In this document: piece after piece, positions 8,677 to 16,468 of the stretch
Layout: each line of letters opens with the position of its first letter
Position numbering within the stretch: position 1 is the first letter of the stretch
Source of the DNA: Bacteroidota bacterium
Lineage (GTDB): Bacteria; Bacteroidota; Bacteroidia; Bacteroidales; GCA-2748055
Length of the DNA stretch: 19,455 nt
Reading direction: 5' to 3'
Assembly (NCBI GenBank): GCA_030592605.1
Contig: JAUVIT010000001.1
Coordinates: forward strand, 1 to 19,455
Program-made: the position numbers and the translations under genes
Notes under the pieces: model-generated
Seen by the model: only the letters and a program-made list of their open reading frames with translations
What the model was told of the DNA's origin: nothing
The model's database searches: none

Positions 8677-9975
8677 TTAAAATTTCATTAGCAGGTCGGC
8701 CACCACGAAGGTACTGCCCCCCGTGAAGATCATATCCCTGGCTCCGGCCTCCTTTTGTGCTGCCCGGTATGCCTCTTCCACATTTGGAAAAGGGAAGCCT
8801 TTTAAGCCAAATTCCCTGGCGCGTTTAGCCAGCACTTTGGAATCCATGGCCCTGGGGACGGATGCACGGGTAAAATAGTAGGTGGCTTCTTCGGGGAGCA
8901 GGGGAAGAATCATATCGAGATCCTTATCATCCACCATACCCCATACCATATGGAGCCTATGCCACGGAATCTGTTTAATCTGCCTGATTACAGCTGCGAT
9001 TCCGTCCACGTTATGCGCCGTGTCACAGATACTTCTTGGATTGCTACCGATGGTCTGCCATCTTCCTGTGATCCCGGTTGATCTGACTACCGAGGCAAAT
9101 CCTTCCTCTATATGAGACTCGCTGATCTTCCAATTAAGTTTCCGTAGCTGTTCCAGTGCAGTAAGTGCCGTGATTATATTTTCCTGCTGGTATTCCCCTG
9201 TAAGATCGCAGGTAATGGTTTTCATGGAAGGATTGATGTATTTTCCTATCCTCAGTTGCATTCTTCCATCAGTGTTCAGGGTCCTGAATCGTGGTTCGTA
9301 GATCTGGTCTGCACAAACGACAGGTGCTTCGTGCTCCTGGGCAATGGAGCGCAGCACTTCAAGAACGGGTGATTCGGCCCGTCCTATAACAAGAGGCACT
9401 CCCTGTTTGATGATTCCACCCTTTTCCCTGGCAATGGAGGTGGGCTCGGTGCCCAGGAATTCGGTATGATCCAGTGAGATATTGGTAATAATAGAAAGGA
9501 CGGGTGTAATAATATTTGTTGAGTCCAGCCTGCCTCCCAAACCAGTTTCGATAACTGCCACATCCACCTGCTCTCTGGCAAAATAGTCAAAAGCCATGGA
9601 GACCGTCATCTCAAAAAAGGATGACTGAATTTCCCGGATAATCTCCTGGTTTCCGGTCACGAACCCGGTGACCTCATCTTTTGGAATGGACTGTCCGTTG
9701 ATCCTGACTCGCTCCCTGAAATCGAGCAGGTGAGGGGAGGTATAGAGCCCGGTTTTCAGTCCAGATGCCTGCAGAACCGATGCGATCATATGGCTCACCG
9801 ATCCTTTGCCATTGGTTCCGGCCACATGGATGGTGGGATAGTTTCGATGGGGATGCCCGAAGGCCTGGTCCAGCCTGTGAGTATTATCAAGGTTACTCTT
9901 ATAGGCTGCTTTCCCCTGCCGCTGGTACATGGGCAGGGAGGTAAAGAGAAAATCAATGGCTTCCTGGTAAGTCAT
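8677..9975 (-). CDS. folC: Bifunctional dihydrofolate synthase / folylpolyglutamate synthase
   Basis: FolC joins glutamate to dihydropteroate and extends the glutamate tail of folates, using ATP, in the cytoplasm. Seen in the protein: 'MYQRQGKAAYK' near the start, the Mur-ligase-type P-loop 'HVAGTNGKGSVSHM' (Gly-Lys at 57-58 of this start), 'GLYTSPHLLDFRERVRING', 'VIETGLGGRLDSTN' and 'NISLDHTEFLG'. 'SICDTAHNVDGI' stands in the C-terminal domain. The frame is open up to 10164, but residues before MTYQEA are low-complexity and lie wholly inside the nitroreductase gene. ATG 9975 gives 432 aa, the expected length, and forms an ATGA overlap with the nitroreductase stop; I take that start over ATG 9999. 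Second gene of the operon. Confidence 0.94.
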   Translation of the reverse strand: MTYQEAIDFLFTSLPMYQRQGKAAYKSNLDNTHRLDQAFGHPHRNYPTIHVAGTNGKGSVSHMIASVLQASGLKTGLYTSPHLLDFRERVRINGQSIPKDEVTGFVTGNQEIIREIQSSFFEMTVSMAFDYFAREQVDVAVIETGLGGRLDSTNIITPVLSIITNISLDHTEFLGTEPTSIAREKGGIIKQGVPLVIGRAESPVLEVLRSIAQEHEAPVVCADQIYEPRFRTLNTDGRMQLRIGKYINPSMKTITCDLTGEYQQENIITALTALEQLRKLNWKISESHIEEGFASVVRSTGITGRWQTIGSNPRSICDTAHNVDGIAAVIRQIKQIPWHRLHMVWGMVDDKDLDMILPLLPEEATYYFTRASVPRAMDSKVLAKRAREFGLKGFPFPNVEEAYRAAQKEAGARDMIFTGGSTFVVADLLMKF

Positions 9976-10508
9976 TCCTGGATATATGGTAGGTCCCATC
10001 CGTTGTATCTTATTTTTTCGCCATGGAAGCGGTCCGGTCTTGGTTTTTGTTCCTCGGGATAACCCAGGGCAACCAGGGCAAAGGGTTTCACATGGGAGGG
10101 AAGGTGCAGCAGCCTGGAGAAGGCTGTTTTTCGCTCCTCCCTGGGGTGAAGCCCCACCCAGCATGCTCCAAGCCCCATGGTCTGGGCCGCGAGAAGCAGG
10201 TTCTGTGTGGCAGCACCACAGTCGACTACCCAGTAGCCGTCGTCGTGCTGAAGCTGCTCATCACCACAGACCACCACTGCATGAGAAGCGGTTTGCAGCA
10301 TCCTGGCATAGGGGTGTATCTCCATTATTGTTTCCATCAAAGAGGGATCATCGATGATCACAAAATGCCAGGGCTGCATATTCACTGCCGAAGGCGCGTA
10401 CATGGCAGCTGTAAGCATGGTAAGAATCTGCTTACTGTCAATTTTTTGATCGGTAAACCTGCGGATGCTTCTCCTGTCGAGTATAAAGTCAAGTTTTTCC
10501 ATGTTCAT
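9972..10508 (-). CDS. Nitroreductase-family flavoprotein
   Basis: A 178-aa FMN-dependent oxidoreductase of the short nitroreductase type. 'LDRRSIRRFTDQKI' supplies the N-terminal Arg residues that contact FMN phosphate. 'AMYAPSAVNMQPWHFVIIDD' is the second FMN-binding segment, and 'CGAATQNLLLAAQTMGLGACWVGLHP' is the conserved core helix and loop. 'VALGYPEE' precedes the C-terminal tail. Such enzymes reduce nitroaromatics, quinones or flavins with NAD(P)H; the natural substrate is unknown. It is the first gene of the minus-strand operon and its stop overlaps the folC start, so it may be a housekeeping redox partner or simply co-expressed. ATG 10502 (MEKLDFIL) is an alternative start two codons in. 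Confidence 0.9.
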   Translation of the reverse strand: MNMEKLDFILDRRSIRRFTDQKIDSKQILTMLTAAMYAPSAVNMQPWHFVIIDDPSLMETIMEIHPYARMLQTASHAVVVCGDEQLQHDDGYWVVDCGAATQNLLLAAQTMGLGACWVGLHPREERKTAFSRLLHLPSHVKPFALVALGYPEEQKPRPDRFHGEKIRYNGWDLPYIQE

Positions 10509-10580
10509 AAAGGTTCATAACTGTGTGTAAAACTTGGGTCAATGTGAATAATTTGCTGGCTCATGGGGGACAAAAAATCC

Positions 10581-10588
10581 TATTTTTG
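10581..10588 (+). promoter_or_regulatory. Candidate Bacteroidota -7 box upstream of the PhoH gene
   Basis: TATTTTTG matches the Bacteroidota consensus TAnnTTTG exactly and lies 35 bp before the ATG at 10624. The nearest TTTG that could serve as a -33 element (10552-10555) is about five bases too far away, so only the -7 half is supported. Confidence 0.35.
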
Positions 10589-10623
10589 AGCCAGAGTAAA
10601 GTTAGCTTAATGGGAGGGGAAAT

Positions 10624-11967
10624 ATGGCAAATGCTGTGAAAAAAAATCGAAAGATCTTTGTTCTGGATACCAATGTCTTACTTCATGACTACAAAAGCAT
10701 TCACAATTTTGATGAGCACGACATCGTTGTGCCCATCACGGTGCTGGAGGAGCTTGACAGGTTTAAGAAAGGAAACGACATAATCAATTTTCATGCCCGG
10801 GAGTTTACCAGGGAGCTGGATAAACTAAGTGGGGATAAGCTCTTTAACGGAGGATTGTCACTGGGAAGAGGAAAAGGGAAACTGAGTATATGTACCGGAC
10901 AGCATGCTTCGGAACAACTCTCAACCTCCTTCCCGGAAAACACACCCGATCATCGAATCCTGGCCATTGCAGAGCATCTGCATCTTAAGAATGGCGAAAG
11001 CAGACCGCTTATCCTTATCACCAAGGACATTAACCTGAGAATGAAGGCCAAGTCTCTGGGTATCATGGCCCAGGACTACCATAACGACATGGTCCAGAAC
11101 ATCGATGATATCTATGAGAATGTAAAATCCAGTGATGTAACGGACGATATGGCCATCTCCGACATGTATGAATCCATGGAAGGAGTCCCGGTGGAGCGCT
11201 TCGAACTTCCAAAGCCACCGCTGGCCCACCAGTATTTTATTTTCAGAAATAATTCCAAGAGCGGATTGGGTCATTATGATCCCTTTAATAAGGTAGTGAA
11301 CCGGGTGGAGAAGACCCGCACCTATGGAATCGATCCGCGCAATGCTGAGCAGACCTTTGCACTGGATGCACTGCTTCGGCCGGAAGTTCAGCTGGTGGCA
11401 CTAACAGGTAAGGCGGGGACGGGAAAAACACTGCTTGCGCTTGCAGCGGCAATACACCAACGGAAAATGTATACGCAAATCTTCCTGGCCAGGCCCATTG
11501 TTCCACTGGGGAACCGTGATATGGGTTATTTGCCGGGCGATGTGGATGAGAAAATCGGACCCTTTATGCAGCCACTGTTCGATAACCTATCGGTGATCAA
11601 GCAGAAGTTCAAAATGCAGAGTAAGGAGCACAGTCGCATTGAGGAGATGCAGCAGACAGAGAAGCTGATGATCACACCGCTTGCCTATATTCGCGGACGA
11701 AGCCTTTCCAGAGTCTTCTTTATTGTGGATGAAGCGCAGAACCTGACTCCCCACGAGGTGAAGACCATAATTACCAGGGCAGGGGAAGGAACCAAGATGA
11801 TTTTCACAGGAGATATTCAGCAGATCGATTCTCCTTATCTGGATACCAAATCCAACGGTTTGACCTACCTGGCCGACCGAATGAAGGGGCAGGATATTTT
11901 TGCCCATGTGCACCTGGTAAAGGGGGAGCGCAGTTACCTGGCTGATTTGGCCAGTAACTTGCTTTAA
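10624..11967 (+). CDS. PIN domain-PhoH ATPase fusion (PhoH2-like)
   Basis: Two domains are visible. Residues 10-150 are a PIN nuclease domain: 'IFVLDTNVLLHD' carries Asp15, 'VVPITVLEELDRFK' the conserved Glu, and 'DHRILAIAEHL' and 'LITKDINLRMKA' the further acidic residues. Residues 230-447 are a PhoH ATPase: Walker A 'TGKAGTGKT' (Lys268), 'ARPIVPLGNRDMGYLPGD', Walker B 'FFIVDEAQNLTP' (Asp369-Glu370) and 'IFTGDIQQID'. PhoH2 proteins of this layout unwind and cut RNA, and in some bacteria belong to toxin-antitoxin-like operons; no antitoxin is seen here, so an RNA-processing housekeeping role is more likely. The start has a strong GGGAGGGG site (10612-10619) four bases before ATG. It heads an operon with the two genes that follow. 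Confidence 0.93.
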   Translation: MANAVKKNRKIFVLDTNVLLHDYKSIHNFDEHDIVVPITVLEELDRFKKGNDIINFHAREFTRELDKLSGDKLFNGGLSLGRGKGKLSICTGQHASEQLSTSFPENTPDHRILAIAEHLHLKNGESRPLILITKDINLRMKAKSLGIMAQDYHNDMVQNIDDIYENVKSSDVTDDMAISDMYESMEGVPVERFELPKPPLAHQYFIFRNNSKSGLGHYDPFNKVVNRVEKTRTYGIDPRNAEQTFALDALLRPEVQLVALTGKAGTGKTLLALAAAIHQRKMYTQIFLARPIVPLGNRDMGYLPGDVDEKIGPFMQPLFDNLSVIKQKFKMQSKEHSRIEEMQQTEKLMITPLAYIRGRSLSRVFFIVDEAQNLTPHEVKTIITRAGEGTKMIFTGDIQQIDSPYLDTKSNGLTYLADRMKGQDIFAHVHLVKGERSYLADLASNLL

Positions 11968-11987
11968 GACTGACTATTACGAGGACA

Positions 11988-12482
11988 ATGGAACGCAAAC
12001 TGTTTATTATTCGACACGGAAAGTCCAGCTGGGACCACGAGGGTCTGGAGGATATCGATCGTCCCCTGGCCACGCGTGGCATACGAAATGCCGGGGAGAT
12101 GGCGGAGCGATTGCAGGCTCTTAATATGGTCCCTGAGCTGCTTCTTTCGAGCCCGGCCAGCAGGGCCCGAAATACGGCCTTGATCATGTCAAAGAGCTGG
12201 GGAGTCGGTACGGAGAACCTGCAGATTACAGATGCCCTATACATGGCCTACCAGTCGGACATAGAGGAGGTAGTTGCCAGTGTTTCTGAAGCTTTCAGGA
12301 GCCTGGCTGTTTTTGGCCACAATCCCTCTTTTACAACATATGCCAATAGCTTCCTGGAGCTTCCCCTGGATAATCTTCCAACAGCCGGGGTTGTAATCGT
12401 GACACTGGAGTCGGAGAATTGGAGAGAGATTGGACGTAAATATGTAAAGGAGACCTATGTGGATTACCCAAAAAGAAAGTAG
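11988..12482 (+). CDS. SixA-like histidine phosphatase
   Basis: A 164-aa single-domain member of the histidine phosphatase superfamily. The catalytic 'IIRHGKSSW' motif (Arg9-His10-Gly11) is at the N-terminus, 'LSSPASRARNTA' holds the second phosphate-binding Arg, and 'FGHNPSF' carries the second His (His111). SixA in E. coli removes phosphate from phosphohistidine of relay proteins; small relatives also act on other phospho-substrates, and nothing in the sequence chooses between these. The gene starts 20 bp after the PhoH gene and ends 4 bp before the Nudix gene, so all three are likely on one transcript. A GAGG sequence precedes the ATG. Confidence 0.88.
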   Translation: MERKLFIIRHGKSSWDHEGLEDIDRPLATRGIRNAGEMAERLQALNMVPELLLSSPASRARNTALIMSKSWGVGTENLQITDALYMAYQSDIEEVVASVSEAFRSLAVFGHNPSFTTYANSFLELPLDNLPTAGVVIVTLESENWREIGRKYVKETYVDYPKRK

Positions 12483-12486
12483 GAGC

Positions 12487-12882
12487 ATGAATTTGCCCTT
12501 GATCGAGGTGAGCTGTGCGGTAATTATGGATGGTGATATGGTTCTGGTTACCCAGAGAAGCGAGCTAATGCCTCATCCCCTGAAATGGGAGTTCCCCGGC
12601 GGAAAGCTATTACCGGGCGAGACTCCCGAAGGCACTATCATCAGGGAGATAAGGGAAGAACTTGGAGTAGAGATCTATGTCCTGCAATTGCTCCCATCAG
12701 TGAAACATCTCTATAGCGACAGCTCCATAAAACTGATCCCTTTTGTATGTTCGATCAAGCTTGGTAAGATCCACCTTTCGGAACACAGGTCGTATCGCTG
12801 GGTGCATCGATCTGAACTTGAAGAAATAGACTGGCTGGAGGCAGATGTAGAAGTTCTGGCCCTGCTGAAAAAATATTGTTAG
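12487..12882 (+). CDS. Nudix hydrolase (MutT-like)
   Basis: The complete Nudix box GX5EX7REUXEEXGU is present: 'GKLLPGE', seven residues, then 'REIREELGV'. The opening 'IEVSCAVIMDGDMVLVTQR' and 'WEFPGGK' match MutT/8-oxo-dGTP-pyrophosphatase relatives, and 131 aa is the usual MutT size, so cleaning of oxidised dNTPs is the best guess; other nucleoside diphosphate derivatives remain possible. ATG 12487 is chosen because AGGAG precedes it and the alternative ATG at 12457 would overlap the phosphatase gene and add ten unlike residues. Its TAG stop (12880-12882) overlaps the stop of the convergent exchanger gene. Confidence 0.88.
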   Translation: MNLPLIEVSCAVIMDGDMVLVTQRSELMPHPLKWEFPGGKLLPGETPEGTIIREIREELGVEIYVLQLLPSVKHLYSDSSIKLIPFVCSIKLGKIHLSEHRSYRWVHRSELEEIDWLEADVEVLALLKKYC

Positions 12883-14024
12883 TTGGGCATGGTCCCGATC
12901 CAATCGGCCACGCTCTTTAGAAATTCACCTATGGGTAAGCCAATGCTCCCGAATCCTTCTCCCACCTGGGTGCCTACAAAAAACAAAAACAGCAGGTAGA
13001 TTCCCAGCATCAAAAGTGCTTTTGGCCGGGTGAATCTTTTTCCAATCAGCATAATTGCCAGGGCCAGGAAAGTAGCCATAAGCAGAAATACCCATACCTC
13101 TTTGGTAAAGGCCAGTAAATCCTGGTTGAGTGCTACGATTTCTCCATGGATCAGATTGTAGAGCAGGATAGGAAATCCCAATGCGAAGGCGATATCAAAA
13201 ATATTGCTGCCCAGGGCATTGCTAACTGCATCATCGTAATTTCCTTTACGGGCATCCTTAATGGATATGATGGTGTCCGGAACCGATGTGGCGACAGCAG
13301 ATAAGACCACTGCCACAAAGATCAGGGGGATGTTGGTTATCTCACCGAAGAGGTCTGTTCCATAGACCAGCAGCCAGGTCCCGAAGGTCATAACCAGCGT
13401 ACTTAATCCCAGGAGAAGCCATGCCCGCATGGTATTGATCTTCCTGCCGTTTAACACGATTGCAATCATGTCCAGGGTTAGCAGTGCACCAAGGAGTCCC
13501 CTTTTAAGAGGTGCTGCGGGTCTTGTATATTCCCGTTTCGACTTTTTTCGCTTTCGGGTAATGGCATAAAGAAGTCCCAGGTAAAAGAAATAAACCAATA
13601 CCAGGACCAGTCCGTGCCTGGCCCTTAGCTCCCCACTGAAGAGGAAGATTACAAAGATGAGTTGTGAGATCAGTCGCACAGTTCCTTCACGAAGCAACAC
13701 CTTTTTGTTTAATTCAATGCATCGTCCCTTATCGCATCTGAAAAGCATCAACACAACCAGGGCGGGGATAATCAGCAGGTTGAACAGGGCACTTCCCGAG
13801 GTCACACCCAGTCCACCCGAAAAACCATCCGCATCACGCAGGTAAAAAAGGAAAAACAGGGTGGTCAGAAATTCGGGCATGGAACTGGCAACAGCATTGA
13901 TTGTGGCTCCCTTGATCCCAAGCGGCATCTTTCTGCCCAGGAAGTCGGATGCGATCTCGAAACCGTGTGCGGAGCGCCAGATAATGATGCAACTGATACT
14001 GATAAAAATGATTGAAGCCAGCAT
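12879..14024 (-). CDS. CaCA-family sodium/calcium exchanger-like membrane protein
   Basis: A 381-aa inner-membrane protein with about ten hydrophobic segments in two halves split by a basic cytoplasmic loop (RKRKKSKR, about 157-164). Each half carries an alpha repeat: the first is 'GATINAVASSMPEFLTTL' (Glu51) plus 'GVTSGSALFNLL', the second 'VLSAVATSVPDTIIS' (Asp250) plus 'NALGSNIFDIAFALG'. This is the K+-independent exchanger group that includes E. coli YrbG. Asp replaces the usual Glu in the second repeat and the first lacks the standard GSN triplet, so ion preference may differ. An AGGAG site (14027-14031) precedes the ATG and overlaps the stop of the upstream gene, six bases away, so the two are probably translationally linked. 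Last gene of the yedF-selD operon. Confidence 0.88.
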   Translation of the reverse strand: MLASIIFISISCIIIWRSAHGFEIASDFLGRKMPLGIKGATINAVASSMPEFLTTLFFLFYLRDADGFSGGLGVTSGSALFNLLIIPALVVLMLFRCDKGRCIELNKKVLLREGTVRLISQLIFVIFLFSGELRARHGLVLVLVYFFYLGLLYAITRKRKKSKREYTRPAAPLKRGLLGALLTLDMIAIVLNGRKINTMRAWLLLGLSTLVMTFGTWLLVYGTDLFGEITNIPLIFVAVVLSAVATSVPDTIISIKDARKGNYDDAVSNALGSNIFDIAFALGFPILLYNLIHGEIVALNQDLLAFTKEVWVFLLMATFLALAIMLIGKRFTRPKALLMLGIYLLFLFFVGTQVGEGFGSIGLPIGEFLKSVADWIGTMPN

Positions 14025-14029
14025 GTCTC

Positions 14030-14704
14030 CTATTTTTTATTCATTCTGGCCACATGCATAATCTGGTCATCCAGAAAGTTCCCCTCGTACTCCATCAGGA
14101 AGCGCCGAAAGAAGCGGCTGATTCGTTTTTCGGACAGGAGTGCCATATAACCGAGCCATGATTCTCCTAACCAGAGGGGCAGGATATAAAGGTGATAGTC
14201 GCGTTCTGGCAGGGAAATCTTACCTGCCAGGGTAATCTCTTTAAGTACTCTGCTTTTATCAAGCATACTGTACTCCTTTAATACTTTATCGACCTGACTA
14301 TTCGATTCGAACCCGATTATTCCACTTTCCTGGATTTCGATATACGCATGAGAAATATCGAGAAATGAGAAATTGTAAAATTGCACCGTAAAACTGGTGA
14401 TTCGCTCCCCCAACTGTTTTATGCTGGAGATATCTCCCGAAGCGATATCATTTTTTATGGGATCGAAAGCGGTGGCCAGGTTAAAAGGGATATAGCTAAT
14501 CACATGGATCATTGCTCCCAGTATCACGACCACTACCATATAGACAAGCAGGGTAATCACCAGAGGGTAGAGCTGATTGGGTGAAAGCTTCATGACCAGC
14601 ATGGCCAATGGAATGGAAAGGGCAATGGAGGTAGTGGTAAAGAAAACCAGCAGGATTATACGCTGCAGGTTATAGATAAAACTGTAAGAACTTCGTCTGC
14701 TCAT
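14030..14704 (-). CDS. Unrecognised membrane protein with cytoplasmic domain
   Basis: I do not recognise this 224-aa protein. Two strong membrane segments are visible at about 13-36 and 44-70, with basic residues before the first (MSRRSSYSF), predicting a hairpin with both ends inside. A short polar linker (about 78-100, 'DIASGDISSIKQLGERI') resembles a HAMP-like or coiled connector. After it comes a soluble domain of about 125 aa with alternating strands and helices ('HAYIEIQESGIIGFES', 'YHLYILPLWLGESWLGYMALL') that could be a PAS/GAF-type sensing fold; no kinase, cyclase or phosphatase motif follows. It lies 28 bp after selD and 5 bp before the exchanger gene, so it is probably co-expressed and might be the exchanger's partner. 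Real gene, function open. Confidence 0.8.
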   Translation of the reverse strand: MSRRSSYSFIYNLQRIILLVFFTTTSIALSIPLAMLVMKLSPNQLYPLVITLLVYMVVVVILGAMIHVISYIPFNLATAFDPIKNDIASGDISSIKQLGERITSFTVQFYNFSFLDISHAYIEIQESGIIGFESNSQVDKVLKEYSMLDKSRVLKEITLAGKISLPERDYHLYILPLWLGESWLGYMALLSEKRISRFFRRFLMEYEGNFLDDQIMHVARMNKK

Positions 14705-14732
14705 GATTTAAAGGTACGAAAAACGAACTGTA

Positions 14733-15779
14733 TTATTCAAAGTATAAGCGTCGCGGACTCTCTGGAATAACCTCTCCGATCTCCACTGCTGAAACTTCCG
14801 GGTCAATCCTGTTTAGATCCTCAAGCAGAGCACCGGCATGGTCCGGATTCACCGCCATCAGGAGTCCGCCCGAGGTCTGTGCATCATGAGCCAGCATCTT
14901 CATATTATAATCCACACCCCTGGTGTAATGGGCATGTTGATCTGTAAATTCCAGGTTCCTGAAGGTAGCACCGGGAATGCTTCCTTTTTCATATACATTA
15001 TAGGCACCCGGGAGCAATGGGATCTGAGAGCTGCGGATGCGAAAGCTTTTCCCACTGGCTTCAGCCATTTTCATGGCATGCCCGGCCAAAGCAAAACCAG
15101 TAATATCGGTCATACCCCTCACTCCATATTTGACAGCCAGGCTTGCGCCATGTTTGTTCAGGTGTTTCATCTGTTTCAGAGCCCTGTTGTAATCTTCATG
15201 ACTGCAAAGGCCGTTCTTCTCTCCCGAAACAAGAGCCCCGGTACCTATGGATTTTGTGAGCACCAGGATGTCGTTGGGCATGGCAGCTGCATTGGTTATC
15301 AGCTGGTCGGGATGTACTGTACCTACAACAGCCAGCCCGTATTTGGGTGGGTGATCATCAATGGTATGTCCGCCCACAGTCAGGGCTCCTGCCTCACTCA
15401 CTTTATCGTGTCCCCCTTTTCGAATCTCCCCGAATACATTCAGCGGAATTTTCTCCTGTGAGAACATCATCAGGTTCAGGGCCAGGAGAGGGGTTCCACC
15501 CATGGCATATACATCTGAGAGCGAGTTGGCCGCTGCGATCTCTCCGAATTCATAGCCATCAGAACAGATGGGCGGAAAAAAATCGGTGGTAAAGATCAGG
15601 GCCGTCTCCTCATTAATCTTGTAAACTCCGGCATCGTCATGGGTATCCACATCTACAAGGAGCCTGGGATCTGTAGCCACCGGCAGTTTACTCAGGACTT
15701 CTGAGAGCAGTCCGGCAGGTAGTTTTGCTGAGCAGCCGCCATACTCGATGGTAGACAACAGGTCAAATTTCTTATCCAT
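14733..15779 (-). CDS. selD: Selenide, water dikinase (selenophosphate synthase)
   Basis: SelD makes selenophosphate from selenide and ATP, the selenium donor for selenocysteine, 2-selenouridine in tRNA, and selenium cofactors. The N-terminal motif 'YGGCSAKL' holds the catalytic Cys16 (codon TGC, so not selenocysteine) and Lys19, matching Cys17 and Lys20 of the E. coli enzyme. The second Cys of the E. coli motif is Ala here, as in many SelD. 'FTTDFFPPI', 'AANSLSDVYAMGG' and 'GGHTIDDHPPKYGLAVVG' are the AIRS-type ATP- and Mg-binding segments, and 'DITGFALAGHAMKMAE' and 'DAQTSGGLL' are also diagnostic. ATG 15779 gives 348 aa; the open frame extends to ATG 15806, which would overlap yedF. It directly follows yedF. 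No selA, selB or selU is in the window. Confidence 0.94.
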   Translation of the reverse strand: MDKKFDLLSTIEYGGCSAKLPAGLLSEVLSKLPVATDPRLLVDVDTHDDAGVYKINEETALIFTTDFFPPICSDGYEFGEIAAANSLSDVYAMGGTPLLALNLMMFSQEKIPLNVFGEIRKGGHDKVSEAGALTVGGHTIDDHPPKYGLAVVGTVHPDQLITNAAAMPNDILVLTKSIGTGALVSGEKNGLCSHEDYNRALKQMKHLNKHGASLAVKYGVRGMTDITGFALAGHAMKMAEASGKSFRIRSSQIPLLPGAYNVYEKGSIPGATFRNLEFTDQHAHYTRGVDYNMKMLAHDAQTSGGLLMAVNPDHAGALLEDLNRIDPEVSAVEIGEVIPESPRRLYFE

Positions 15780-15789
15780 GGGAGTGCGC

Positions 15790-16392
15790 TCAGGGAGTAA
15801 CAACATGTCCGGCCTCAGCCAGAGTTTCAGTGATGACTACCATATTGGAGATCATGCCAACCCCGATATCGAATTGTAGTCCATAATGGTCTATACAGGT
15901 ACCACACAGCATGATACGTGTCCCCAATTCTTCCAGTTCTGTAAGAGAGTTGCATACGGGCGACTCTTTCATGGCCAATTTTACACCCCCGTTATAGAGA
16001 ACCACATGGGTGGGCAGCTGCTCCTGTAACTTCAGGTTATCCACAAAGGTCTCCATCAATAACTTTCCCAGTTCGGGATCACCATCGCCCATCAGTTCTC
16101 CTTTGATGCATACCACATAAGAAAAGGGGAGATCGGTGGTGCAATAGATGGCCGGGTTGCTTGCTGCAAGATCCTTTTCCGGCTTTATGGTCACCAGGGT
16201 ATGAACATTACCGGCAGAGCTAACTTTGGGTTCCACACCCTGGTCCTTCAGATAGCTTAGCAGGTTCTTCAGGGAGGTGTCGTTATCGGTCTCCACACTT
16301 ATCTCTTCCCCCATTTTCAAATCCAGCAAGGCCTCCTTAAGCATAATGAGTGGTTGCGGACACTTTAGCCCTTTGGTATCTAACGTTTTCAT
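15790..16392 (-). CDS. yedF: Selenium-metabolism protein YedF (TusA domain plus DsrE-like domain)
   Basis: A 200-aa two-domain protein. Residues 1-70 are a TusA-like sulfur carrier domain with the invariant 'LKCPQPLIMLKEAL' (Cys11-Pro-Gln-Pro). Residues 80-200 are a DsrE/DsrF-like domain containing 'LPTHVVLYNGGVKLAM' and a CGTC pair (Cys163, Cys166). This fusion is the YedF family known to travel with selD, and selD follows it here, so a role in delivering or processing reduced selenium is likely; the exact reaction is not settled. It is the first gene of the minus-strand operon and is divergent from the ECF sigma gene across 76 bp. Confidence 0.92.
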   Translation of the reverse strand: MKTLDTKGLKCPQPLIMLKEALLDLKMGEEISVETDNDTSLKNLLSYLKDQGVEPKVSSAGNVHTLVTIKPEKDLAASNPAIYCTTDLPFSYVVCIKGELMGDGDPELGKLLMETFVDNLKLQEQLPTHVVLYNGGVKLAMKESPVCNSLTELEELGTRIMLCGTCIDHYGLQFDIGVGMISNMVVITETLAEAGHVVTP

Positions 16393-16468
16393 CTCGCAAA
16401 AGTAAACATTTCCAGCTGAAACATATCAGAATTTTCTATCTTGTACCATTCATTCCGAAGAAGGATAG

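Noticed and set aside
9976..10164. 63-residue N-terminal extension of FolC
   Set aside because: It lies inside the nitroreductase gene, is Pro/Gly/Cys-rich without family similarity, and the ATGA start at 9975 gives the normal FolC length.
10624..11967. PIN-PhoH as the toxin of a toxin-antitoxin pair
   Set aside because: No small antitoxin-like gene lies upstream; it heads an operon with a phosphatase and a Nudix gene.
15731..15740. Selenocysteine at the SelD active site
   Set aside because: The codon is TGC (Cys); there is no in-frame TGA.
15780..15806. Nine-residue extension of SelD
   Set aside because: It overlaps the yedF stop by 17 bp, and MDKKFDLLS matches the usual SelD start.
16397..16404. 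Minus-strand TACTTTTG, an exact TAnnTTTG box before yedF
   Set aside because: It ends four bases before the yedF ATG, leaving essentially no 5' leader, and no -33 TTTG is at the right distance.
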